Of a stretch of 64,000 nt of DNA, positions 23,736-34,509 are shown in pieces; the stretch's first letter is position 1; the number at the start of each line of letters is the position of its first letter. Location: contig NC_037599.1 of assembly GCF_003073045.1 (NCBI RefSeq), forward strand, positions 24,900,695 to 24,964,694, given 5' to 3'. Both the position numbers and the translations under genes were made by a program. The notes under the pieces are model-generated. The model had not been told where the DNA came from. It ran no database searches and worked only from the letters and a program-made list of their open reading frames with translations. The DNA is from Pomacea canaliculata (Eukaryota > Mollusca > Gastropoda > Architaenioglossa > Ampullariidae).

Positions 23736-26626
23736 CTGTTGTTGAAAAAGGTATGGAAACCAGTTTAAAAAGAAGCTCAAGTCCACGTTTGCATTATGTC
23801 AAAAATTGAGAACTAGATTTCAACTGCCTATTAGTTAAATTTTTGTTTATATATTGATTAAATCAAATGAGTCTCCGTTGTGCTGGCTGGAACAGACTAT
23901 AAATCAGTACAAGAAAAAAGGGAGAAAGCTTTGGCTTTACATTATACACAATGATATTGACAATGGTCATGCACGGCCTTGTGGTTTTCTTACACCATAT
24001 GTGAAAATGTTTTTTTTCACTCCTTTATAATATCTTTCGTTTGAGTTACATACTTTTTACGTCTACTTTTGTCTAGATATTAGTGTAAACTTCCTCAACT
24101 GACAAAAAAGATTCATAGAAAAATTTACCTGTATACATAATCTCGATCAGGACATACAGCTCTGTCAGCAGAGATGTAAACATAATCATCACCATGTTCC
24201 AACTGTAGGTCATATTTATACATTTCTAAAGCAGCACTTGGTGCATAGCCCTGTAACATCAGCTGTTCTAGACGTAACTTTGTTGTTTCAGACACATCTC
24301 TATGCTTGATAGCTGAGGCTGCAATGATGGCATGGTTGTGACAGTGATTTATGTGTACGAGGGCAGGATAATCTGCTCGATGACTGTCCGATGACCTATA
24401 AAAACAGATAAAGAAATGCAAAACAGTTTAACATATGATACATAAAACAAAAAGACATGTACACATATTAAATAAAAAGGAGAAACAAAAATACAAGTAA
24501 AACAAATGACAAAACATTATTTTACAGAAGTATCTATGTTTGAGTGTTTGAGAAAGTATGTCAGCCACATTTAATAGGTTGTTACTATAGTTTTGTGCAC
24601 GCCAATTCTTTTTCAAAAGGAGCGCTAGTCCTTACCTGCTTTTCCTTTTGAAGCCATCAGAATCAAAAATGTTCGTCTGATAAAGTGTCAGACATGTTGT
24701 GGCAGGGCAATTAGTATTCTTTGAGCCTTTCCGAGCATCAGCAGTTGATGATCTAGGCTGAGTGGAGTGCTGACACCTGTACATCACCTAGATAAAACAA
24801 GACCCACAAAAGGAAACAACAAAAGTAGAATCCCGAGTTTTTGTGCTTTGCAAAGTCCATTTAGAACCTTGATATTCATGAATATAATGTATTGTCTCGG
24901 CCCCAAAATATTTATATTATGGTAGCCCCAGATGGTATTTGATTCTAGAACTCACAGTTGTTAACAAGTGCACTTAATTATATTACATTTAATGAGTATA
25001 GCATTCTATCAAAATTAAGACTAAGCTGACCAAGATTAAAAATTGCAAATACTGTTTGTTCAGTGGTAATGACCTAATGTCTAATGTGATGTATTAAAAG
25101 ACTACACATTTGAAGGACAGAATATATCAGTATGGCAAAAGTGTTCATCTCAATACCTATGAGTTGTCTATGAAATGCAAATGACAAATCATTAATATTA
25201 CCTTGTACATGATCTTAGTTGACAGAGAAGGGTGTGTTCTTTTGATTCTCAAAGTAACTTTTGAAGACTCCTGAAAGCTGTTCTTCCACTTTTGCACATC
25301 ATCTTTGGAAAACAGGTTAATTCTCACAGTAGCCTCAAAATGATCATTAGCACCACTGGTCACACAAAATTTGCAGATAAGGTGCTGATATCCTTCAGGT
25401 AATAAATCCTAAGACAATATGAGAAATAAATCAGATATATTTATGGATACTATTGGGAGAAAGTAATAATGGAATTCTAGCAACAGCACACACTTTTATG
25501 AAATTGTCTGAGCATCCTTCTCGTTTTTAGACATATCTACTGCAATATTGTTGATTGTTTTGGACTTCAAACACAGAAACCCTTGGGCCAAACAATCAGT
25601 CCAAGTTTATTCCAACTACAGCAAATATCATTCTGCCAAATATCTGATTGGGATCACACCATAAGGGTCAATCAGCTACATTTCTGATGCATTTGGTGGC
25701 AGGGCTTTAGACAAACACTTAATTCAAAATACTTCTTTGTTGTTCAATTTAATACCAGATGATATAAGTATGGCCGACAGAGGTTTAAACATTGAAGATG
25801 AAGTTCTTTTTTTATCAAGCTAAATTATTAATTCCAGACTTTCTCCATGGGAAAAACAGCTACATTAAAGTTAAAGTTGAAAACTTAAAGTTGAAAACAT
25901 GAGAAAAATAGCCTCTGTACAAATTCATATTAAGAGAGTTATAGGCTTTGTTCACAAAAGGTTTGGCATTTTGCAGTCTAAACTCCCTATAGACCTGATG
26001 ACAATAAAGCCTGGTGATGATAATCCAGTCATAGACAAAATAGTTCAGCTTTGTTGCTGCATTGTAAATTTACATAAATCCCTAGTGCCTATTGAGTATA
26101 GTCATAGTGCAATATTTCTCGAGTTTGAAGTCTGGATTTATTTTCAGAGTGCATGTATTTGCTTGCTCAGAAACTAATTCAGAGCAATATTGATGCCAGA
26201 ACTTTTTTGTGGATTTTAGATTACCTGACTAATAGATCTCTTTAGTAATCCATATCAGTGATATTTATTATTCAAATTGGGATTTTGACATGTTCCTTCT
26301 TAGTCGGTAATGATGTTTTATATATAAAGTTATGTTCTGTCAGCAGACATAAACATTTCCTGAAAAGGGTTATTAAATATGTATTTCAATGTGCAGAAGT
26401 TATTAACAAAATATAAAACCAATTATTTACAACACCTTGGTATTGTTTCTATGACTGGCATACATATTGATACATTTCAATATATACGATTAGTATACAA
26501 TATACAACTATTGCAGAAGCTCTGATTACTAACTTAAGAATAAAAATCACATACCTTTAGCTTCGACAGTGTTTCAGTGTCCTGCTCACAGAAATTTGAG
26601 CACGAAGAGCAAATTTCCGTCGGCAT
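21815..26626 (-). CDS. MULE-type transposase gene with SWIM zinc finger (five exons, frameshifted)
   Basis: Five minus-strand exons join with GT-AG introns: 26626-26555, 25408-25202, 24787-24636, 24395-24129 and 23735-21815, about 872 aa. Exon 1 encodes MPTEICSSCSNFC. Exons 2-4 hold a Cys/His region (YRCQH, then NCPATTC, then HINHCHNHAI) like the FLYWCH/WRKY-GCM1 zinc finger that precedes MULE transposases. Exon 5 has the DDE core: first Asp in VFIDATG (about residue 319), second in FMTDDSRAER (about 388), and a downstream TNNFAEAAM segment likely carrying the acidic third residue. A SWIM finger follows (CTCKAGC ... PCKH), then a basic tail with an AT-hook-like GAGRPKKP. The segment holding the second Asp is out of frame: one extra T in a T6 run (23278-23283) and one missing T near 23211-23214 (plus-strand A runs) shift and restore the frame. 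It could be a decaying transposon, a domesticated gene, or sequencing error. Confidence 0.8.
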
Positions 26627-26630
26627 TGCT

Positions 26631-26918
26631 TTGACGTGTATTTACTTTTTAGCAGACGATCAAACACCCACTCGCGCAGGGATATCAAACAAATATGAAT
26701 CGTTGAAGTGAGGTCTGCTCATGCGTAGAAACTATGGATCTTCTAGTGTTGTTGAATGAATTAGCAGACATTTTCGTGGTATTTTTCTAAATCCAAACCA
26801 ATAATAAAGCGTGAGTTGTATGTGTTTAGCCTTTTCATGTTATTTTTATTTAAATTTGACGTGTATTTACTTTTTAGCAGACGATCAATCTCCCACTCGC
26901 GCAGGGATATCAAACAAA
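26631..26918. repeat. Duplicated promoter-proximal segment (63-bp direct repeats plus spacer)
   Basis: A 63-bp block starting TTGACGTGTATTTACTTTTT occurs at 26631-26693 and again at 26856-26918 with a few substitutions. The first copy begins 5 bp upstream of the transposase start codon. Between them, 26718-26850 (CTCATGCGTAGAAACT ... ATGTTATTTTTATT) has its own partial copy at 27765-27854, next to the small plus-strand gene. An inverted match to 26692-26714 (CAACGATTCATAT) lies at about 27048-27070. Confidence 0.82.
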
Positions 26919-27455
26919 AATAGTCCACTATCCACATCACTTGCAAACTATAATAATTGGAACCTAAAAGTTTCATTTGTTTATCAACTGTTAAATTTAA
27001 CTTTGTAGTATTTTATTTCTTGTTAGGTTCTGTACTTTCTCTTCCCATGCCTCGCTTCAACGATTCATATTGCTCAACGATTCATATATGCTACACCGTC
27101 AACAAAACTTAACAAAGGTCACTGGGTCATCACATGAGGAAATGACGAAAGTTTTCAGAATTGATGACGAAAACAATAGGTATGACGTGGAGAGAAAAAC
27201 TGTTAAAGACTCCATTTTGTAACTTGCTGTAAGTAGAAAATCTTTTCTACAGTAATAATTAAGGTTTAAGTTGTAGATGAAACATTTTAAAACATCTAAA
27301 AGACATTTTTTTATAAACCTTTAAGCATTATTAAAACATTTAGCGTAATAGTAATAGAAACCAAGATGTATTTTAAAAAAAATTTATAGAAGTTTTACGT
27401 TTGGCTGTCATCAGAGTCTAGTGCTACAGTCCATCAGTATATAGGGCGGTGTAGC

Positions 27456-27714
27456 CAGGCCCGTTCTTAGCCCCCGCGGGGCCCGAGGCAAAGGGCATGT
27501 GCGGGGCCCTCACGCCACGATCACACGGTTTTAGTTGGGATCTAAAGTCACTTTTTTCCTCAGGGATATCTCGTCTTTTATCATTGACAGCACCCTGCAT
27601 ACACATTACAACATAAGCCTACGATTAATTTAAAAGCTCGGGGCCCCTTGAAGCGCGGGGCCCTAGGCAGATGCCTCGTCCGCCTGCCCCTAAGCACGGC
27701 CCTGGGTGTAGCTA
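27456..27714. mobile_element. hAT-type MITE with perfect 8-bp target duplication
   Basis: The 259-bp element is flanked by GGTGTAGC on both sides (27448-27455 and 27715-27722). Its ends CAGGCCCGTTCTTAG and the reverse complement of CTAAGCACGGCCCTG are near-matching inverted repeats, and the subterminal GGGGCCC-rich blocks are also inverted. It carries no transposase. It is much richer in GC than its AT-rich flanks. It inserted into the spacer between the transposase gene and the small divergent gene. Confidence 0.92.
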
Positions 27715-27764
27715 GAGTGCTAGACTGTTGAGCAAGACTCGATGTTGAAGCGATCTCATGCGTA

Positions 27765-27854
27765 GAAACTAAGGATCTTTTTAAATCAAAACCATTAATA
27801 AAGCGTGAGCTATATGTGTTTAGCCTTTTCATGTTATTTTTATTGAAATTTTAT
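27765..27854. repeat. Third partial copy of the promoter-proximal segment
   Basis: This matches 26718-26850 with a deletion of about 40 bp (the AGCAGACATTTTCGTGG part is missing). It ends about 55 bp before the first recognised exon of the small plus-strand gene, so the same segment flanks both divergent genes. Confidence 0.78.
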
Positions 27855-27910
27855 GTTTCACATCTAATATTTTATAATTTTGAAATTACTTTTCTCTTGA
27901 TTTGTAGAAA

Positions 27911-28853
27911 ATGCCCAGTCGAAAACGAATTCGCATTGAGGAGGAAGAGGAGGCGAAGGTATGAAATATGCACGTGTATGTCTTTTACCGTCGACACCCA
28001 CCAAATCACGTCGACATTTCACTGCATGCGCTTGTACTAAACTGCTGATCTACACTCTATAATTAGCTTTTCGAGTCCCCAGCATGTATCACCCCAATGA
28101 AAAAACAACTCGAGGCAATTTAGTATGTTTAGAAGATTACTATAATTTACCACAACATAAAAAGGGAATGCACAAGAACAAGTACATTTGCAATACGTTG
28201 TTTCCCTAACTTAGCTGGTTCTGTAGGTCGTACCCTTTACCTACCTACATTATGTTGTCGTGTAGGTCTGTAGGACATAAGTTGCTCTCTAGGTAAGCGC
28301 ACTCGCTCTTTCGGGTTGGAAAGCAAATAGTGCTGAAAGTGTGACAATGTTATTGTTTACATGTAGAAAACTGATTTATATTGATTTGGATTCTCCCTCT
28401 CGCGCACACATACACATCCAATGTACCCCCACACACATATGCATGCCTAGAAACATTAATTGTCTTTTTATTATTATTTACAGGCGGGTACAAGCACAAC
28501 AACGGAAGATGCCTTTAAAATCGCCCCGAGACAGTTGCCGATGTTAAAAGTATTAAACGACCTTATGGAGCAAATAGTGTCGGAAAAAGCGCAGAGAGAT
28601 CTGCATTTAGAATTTCATAGAAGAGCAAATGAAGTTCTAGATGCAGAAAAGGTAGGAGGCTTAAGTTTTATTTTATTTCGTCCTCGTTTAAATTGATAAG
28701 CTGATGAATCACGTGGTATGACTGTTGTTTTATACCGCCTCACTCTTACCTTCGCAGGCTCAATCAACTGAGCGTTGCAGGCCCGCTGTCGGTACCGCTT
28801 CACGCGAGACCAGCGGTGAGGCCGTCACATCTGACGGCGAAGACGAAGCCTGA
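27911..28853 (+). CDS. Small acidic/coiled-coil protein, unknown function
   Basis: Three exons join in frame to 103 aa: 27911-27958, 28484-28651 and 28758-28853 (TGA). TTTGTAG ends at 27907, so an untranslated exon upstream is possible. The N-terminus MPSRKRIRIEEEEEAK combines a basic nuclear-localisation-like patch with an acidic run. Exon 2 is a predicted helix of heptad character (LPMLKVLNDLMEQIVSEKAQ and following). The tail is acidic and Ser/Thr-rich, ending SDGEDEA. I do not recognise the family. It is divergent to the MULE transposase gene and shares duplicated upstream sequence with it, so it could be a second gene of the same transposon or an unrelated host gene. Clean GT-AG borders with phase-0 introns and an AATAAA 115 bp after the stop support it being real. 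Confidence 0.65.
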
Positions 28854-28967
28854 TGCTGTTGTGCGTGCACTCGGCGACACTTGATGGCATGAAAAAAATG
28901 TGGCTGTCATGGCTGCTTAAAAGCCTTGACTTTATTTTGTTGTTGGTTCTGAGTGTTGTTTTTTTTA

Positions 28968-28973
28968 AATAAA
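28968..28973 (+). terminator. Polyadenylation signal of the 103-aa gene
   Basis: AATAAA sits 115 bp after the stop codon, preceded by a GT/T-rich stretch. The LINE insertion starts 28 bp further on, so it may lie at or just past the cleavage site. Confidence 0.6.
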
Positions 28974-29001
28974 CCTTTTAAAAGGTGAAAAATGTCAGCT
29001 C

Positions 29002-29511
29002 TGTTATGGCAATGTCAACATGTTAGTGTTTTCTGGAGAGAGTCATGATTGAGAAATGTACAACACTAAGAAATTTTAATTTTTCTGAAAAACTTATTTT
29101 ATTTGGTGTACATGACAACATTTGTACAAAGATTTGTACGGATAAAGTGTTAGACCTAATTATCTTGTTAGCAAAATATTACATTTATGTATGCAAATGG
29201 AAAAACGATATACCCTCTATACATGCCTTTTTACTGATTGTAAAATACCGATATAATACAGAAAGATACCATAGTATTGTAAGTAGTAAATTGGACCTAT
29301 TTGAAGCTATTTGGAAACCATATCAAAAATTAGTAATATAAGCACAGTTAGTGGAAGCTAGGATGTTCTTTTTCATCTCTTCTCCTCGTCTTTCCTCTTT
29401 ATTCTTTTCCCCCCTTCTATTCTTTTCCCCCCTTCTATACTGAATGAATGCAGTAATTAATGTATAAATGTCATATATGTTGTATTATTGAAAAATAATA
29501 ATAAAAAAAAA
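29002..29511 (+). mobile_element. 5'-truncated LINE with 15-bp target duplication
   Basis: GAAAAATGTCAGCTC occurs exactly on both sides (28987-29001 and 29512-29526). Between them is a 98-codon open frame (29045-29341) with the layout of the last part of an L1/Tx1-like reverse transcriptase protein (ILLAKYYIYVCKWKN and IWKPYQKLV). It is followed by a short 3' UTR with two TTCTTTTCCCCCCTTCTAT-type repeats and an AATAATAAT/A-rich tail. The truncated 5' end, A-rich tail and intact duplication indicate a fairly recent target-primed insertion. Confidence 0.88.
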
Positions 29512-29526
29512 GAAAAATGTCAGCTC

Positions 29527-32500
29527 AGCATGTGGAAAGGTTTGTTTCCTAATAATAGTTGAATGACTTGTAATAGCTAAGCCTATTCACCTGCTGAAAA
29601 CACCTTTCTTTTGCCTTGCTCCTGTAGCTGTCTTCCCATCCACATACCTGCATACTATATACATACATGTATACATAATACCTCTAAGTGCTTTCTCGCT
29701 CGTCTTGTGTGCCCGTGCTTGTTTGTTAGTTTGTCAGGTTACCTGACCATTTTGTTTGTCTGAGCTTTCATGTATGTGAACATACTCCAGCTGAGTCACA
29801 GTCATTGTGTGTTCACAAGTCCCCCCTACACACACACCCAGTCCCCCCACTCCACCTTGTCGAGAGGTTGGAATACAGGAGGAGAGAGTAATGTCTGCTG
29901 TAGAAAGTCGTAATTCAAGCTCTAAGGCGATCAAAACCCGACTGTGGTCTTCATTTACTTTCTTTATGTGCCTCGTAGCAGCACTGATCTCATTGTGTCA
30001 CACGCACTCACGCAGGCTGTTGGTGGAGGCCTGGAGGGCCGAGGGCCGAGTTTTGCTTGTCAAGCGGTTTCAACAGGTGTGCAGGTACACAGTCGTCTGC
30101 CGGCAAGATGTCAGCCAGCACAAGGGGCCCAGACGGTGGGGTGGGGTGGGGTGGTACAGCGCGGTGCAGTCACTGGTGGCAGTAGCTTGGCGCTCACCTT
30201 CAGTGGACCAGCCGCTAGCGACTGACGCTCAGGTAAGGGGCTTTGCATCCATAATCCTACCTGGCCGTTCTCCCGGGTTGTCGTTCTTGCCAAGACCCCT
30301 TTTGACTGGGGTCGACCCCCTGCGGTTTTGCGCGTTGACACTTGGCGCAGACGACAGACGACAGCTACTACTTTCGCCCTGATTCACAACGGCGGTGTTG
30401 TTATTGTCCTCAGCGGTCTCCTTATTGTGTTTTATTGCCATGTATTACAATTCGTGACATACCCCGGGTGCCACTTTAGAAACGTGATCATAGCAGTTGC
30501 AACTTGACACCGTGCAAAACTTTTTATTATTATTTTGAAATGACTGAGCCTCGCACTCAGGTCAAACCATTTAGGCAACAACTGGCTGATTTGTCAAATA
30601 GTCTCACCTCTCCTAGAAGTTTTTCTGATAAACATAAACACACCTACACTATGATATCTGTATATAGATGTTCCTATAGAGTTGTGGATCTCTTTCTGTG
30701 TACGGTGATGTTCGTAGACCTCTGTCTGTACACGGTGGTGTTGGTGTGCACATATCTCCCGTGTGTCCATACCTCGAGAAGGATGGGGGGGGGGAGGTAC
30801 AGTTGTCTTGTCATGTTGAGAAATAAATTAGGGGTGTAGTAGTCATAATCACCATGTTTAGCCACACGTTAATTGTCATTTTGTGTCGTTGTCGCCTCAC
30901 ATAAATTACACCACAGTCTTTTGTTGTGTTGTAAAGCCTGGACCTATATACAATAAAAGTTGCTGCCTAGACAACTGGACAGTCACGTGTCTCAGCATGG
31001 GGAGGATCTTCACTATCAGCGCATGATGCTCTTCTGTGGTGGCGAATGTTTCTCGTCCAACTCCTCACAAAATGGCAGCAAATGATGGCGGGCAGTCGCT
31101 TAATTGCTGAACAGGAGAAAACAATTAGAAACAGGTTTTAAGCATTTCGCGTACCATCCAACGAGTTTAAATCCTTATTTAGACATATCGCCATCTTGAA
31201 ACACATCTCACGTGCCCGTTATTACAACAGTCTCTACTCCACCACCGCCGCCACACCCAGGTCATCACCAGGATCCAGCTCCGGTCTTAGCTTCACGATT
31301 GTCTTAATTTAATTTTTTGTTTTTGTTTAGATAATGTACTTTCTAAAGTGATTCCCGATAAGTTTTATAAACTATAATGATCACACTCGCATCGTTAAAC
31401 TGCAGGGTGTAACAACAATAACAACATGAGCTAAATGTCTGTGTTTAACACAGAATTACTGGCAGTCCAGGCCTTGCAGACTCACAAGATGTTTGATGGA
31501 CTCGCCAAGGGCGCTGTAGAGACAAGCAGGGTGAGCACCGCTCGCCCACGACCACACTGTCAGCTGGGAAACAATAGAAACACTTGAACAAGGACTCGAG
31601 CCTTGCACCCAGCTTTTAAAACAACACGATAATTCAAGTGCGACACCATTGTGAGCCCCTGACAGGAGCCAGACCCCTGCACTCCCAGCCATACATCTAC
31701 CGTATAGACTATAGGGAGTCTGTTCTCTCCTGCCAGCGGCTACACTTTGCTGGAAATGTCAAGTTGTCTGCGATAAACATGGAGCACTTAGCTTGAATAG
31801 TGGGGCAACAAAGGGCTTAGGAATAGGTACAAGCATATTTATGTTTACTACTTCGCGCACAAAAAATAAGCAGCCATTGATTTGTTAAAAAAAAAACTGA
31901 GAAGAAAGCAAGATTTGTAAATAGAACTTTAAATGTGAATGTGTTTACATTACTGTGTTGATAATCGGAAGCAGTATGAGATGTAGCATGGAACGATCAG
32001 CTGCACATTAAATTAATTTGAAATGTACAATGAAAAACTCAGTTGTTTTAAGGCTGCACAGTTCTGCCCGTTGTCCCATCTGTCTTATTATCACACCTTG
32101 TACCCAGAACAACACCCACACACTTTTTGTCTGTCAAACACACCCCCACTTCCATCCCCACAGTTACAGCAACTGTCGCCGAAGTCGGGCAGTCAGTTGG
32201 CAGACAGCAGCTCCACTCGGGTGCTCTCTATGCAAGTATGCAAACAATGGTCAAGCACCCCACAATACCCCTTTGACTTGACATGCACACATACTCGCAC
32301 GCAGACATACGTACATACACATGCACATACACACCCATCCCCATGCTCACCACACACACACATTCTAATGAGTCACACGCCTGTCGACTCGGTGTAAACA
32401 TGACAGAACTTGGTTACAAACAAACAACACGTGATGAAGGACATCACCCAGGGACACTTTCCCGCCTCCGTGGGAGTAGGGGAGTCCCGGGCATACCTCA

Positions 32501-33312
32501 CGAGTCCATCGAGTGCAACCCTCCACAGTCTGAGGTCCCAATCTTGCCCCCATCAGCACCCTGCACTCCATCCTCCTGTCACCATGGCGCCCGGTCTGTC
32601 CGCCTGCAACATTCCGCAACCTGCTGCACGTGCGGGGGATGCCAGCAACACCAGCTACAACAACGCTCGCCAAAAGCTGAACACAACAACTTCTCTCTCC
32701 TCTATTCTCGTTTCAAAATGCTTTCTTCAAGAGATTAAACAAAATAAAGGGTGTGACAGACATTTCCTCACAAGTCATAAAGATTTGTCTGTCAGGAAGG
32801 TCATCAAGTGCATGCCATCCCTCGTGATGCAAGCACAACACACACGTGTACAGGGTGTTCACGTCTATACACACAACATCCTGAAGTAGTGATCACAGGT
32901 CATACAGATACCCCGGATACATTGCATGCACTGGTGTATGGCGGTCAGTATGTCTGCTGGACTCAGATAATAAATTTCTACTCCTGTCCTCAGTCCGTAA
33001 CTTATTGTAAACTCTTTCCTTGTCTATCTCTCTAAACTGTTTAAATTAATATTTTCACAGAACTGAGCAATTTGTAATCACACCAAACACTTATTAATAA
33101 CAACCATAACAATATTAACTACACAGTAGTTTCAGGATGCTATACGACTAAATGCAATGGCTGGGACTTCAACTCGGATCACTCGATGACCCCACACCCT
33201 CATAATGGAGGGAGTATGTGTTCTTCCAGGTTTGCTCCCTTCGTGTTTTTTTTTTCCCCAAGGGAACGCAGGAAGTTTCATTGTTAGTGTTGGTGCAGCT
33301 CCAAATCTAACC
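29527..33312. other. Intergenic sequence, no gene supported
   Basis: Several overlapping open frames exist (for example 29807-30382 and 32018-32889) but on both strands at once, with low-complexity CA/CT content and no recognisable domain or splice structure. A G-rich stretch near 30134-30156 has three GGGG runs. CA-rich microsatellite patches lie near 29828-29840 and 32283-32365. Confidence 0.55.
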
Positions 33313-33832
33313 CAGGGGTGGGCAAAGTTTCCGTTTTGCGGGCCGGTGACAAAATTCTAAGTGATGTGGGCCGGTAACCATCCCCCCCCCCTCAAAAAAC
33401 CAAAAACAAAACCAACAACCAAAAAAAAAAAACAACAACAACAGGCCAGGTGACTATACAACACACCTAGTGATAGTGGAATGAACAACAATGAGTACCT
33501 AACGGCGCTCACTTGCCGTATTTATTGTGTAAAGTGAAGCTGTTAGAACTGGCTCACAATAAAACTTTACAACCAGCCCCACACACACACACGATGCTCA
33601 CTAACGACTCCATCAGACATGTCAGCCGTTATTTGTTACCTCTGTACTTTGTTTACAATGTTACTGACTGTGATTTCTACAACTGTCGTACTTGATAAAT
33701 TACATTTCAGTCAGGCTACACCTATCAGCACAATCTAGGTTGAATAACAAAATCCAATAAAAACAAATGCACTTCATTTTGGCAGACGTGTCAGTCCCAA
33801 GCCACCCGCGGGTCGTGCTTTGCCCACCCGTC
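33313..33832. mobile_element. hAT-like non-autonomous element
   Basis: The left end CAGGGGTGGGCAAA and the right end TTTGCCCACCCGTC are inverted repeats of a widespread animal hAT terminus. GCGGGCC-type subterminal motifs occur at both ends (GCGGGCCGG on the left, CCCGCGGGTCG on the right). The interior (about 520 bp in all) is A-rich and non-coding. No convincing 8-bp target duplication was seen. Confidence 0.65.
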
Positions 33833-34487
33833 ATTTTTTCTAATGGATGATCCGTTACATGGTCAGTCTCAAGCGAGGGACTTAGAGATGTTAATGGTTG
33901 CTATTTATAACTCGGTCAAAAGTTCAAAAACTTTCAAACTTTCGTCTGCGCCAACTCCTTCCCTTTCTGCTTGAGGAAGCAGGAGACAGGTGCACCACCT
34001 CACTAGGCGTCAGTCGGGTGGCTAACGATGCCAAGCGGATAGCTAAGCTATTTGTAACGATGTAAACGATACTTTCACCTTTCAGCTGTAATGTTTCTAG
34101 TTTTGCAGTGTAGTCAACGATAGCTAGTGCCCAGTAACATGTGCCCCCTGATTGTCCACCACATTCCCTCCCACAGTAAACAAAACAACAACAACACACG
34201 TCGATCGACTGCGTTTGTCCCTCCCCTGTAACCCTGACCTTTCCCCTTCCGAGGAACCCACCACAGCTCCAGTAAACTATGTACCCTCCTTAGCTGGGTG
34301 AGCAGATCGCAATGACCGTCGGGTGAGCAGGCCCCGTATGCATGTAGACCGGAGAAGGGGTCTAATCGGTAATAGAGCTCATCCGGGTGGATAGGAGCGA
34401 AAAATTCGTATGCACGAGAGCCTGGAGAAGCTCTCCGGTCTGGCTTCTCGCGTATAAAGTTATCGGCGCGCCCGGGGCTGTGTAACT

Positions 34488-34509
34488 CGCTATTCCGGGA
34501 AAAATAGCG
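34488..34509. other. Stem-loop at the left edge of the satellite
   Basis: CGCTATT (34488-34494) pairs with AATAGCG (34503-34509) around an 8-base loop. The tetranucleotide array begins at the next base. The preceding 250 bp (34250-34487) is GC-rich with further small inverted repeats (GGAGAAGC and related). This looks like the end of an unidentified repeat. Confidence 0.55.

Noticed and set aside
29807-30382. 191-codon plus-strand frame
   Set aside because: It overlaps open frames on both strands, has no domain, and follows the local GC-rich composition.
32018-32889. Cluster of overlapping frames of 75-159 codons
   Set aside because: All three plus frames and one minus frame are open through CA-rich low-complexity sequence; no splice structure or family match.
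34488-34509. Helitron 3' terminus
   Set aside because: The hairpin is right in size but no CTRR end follows it on either strand.
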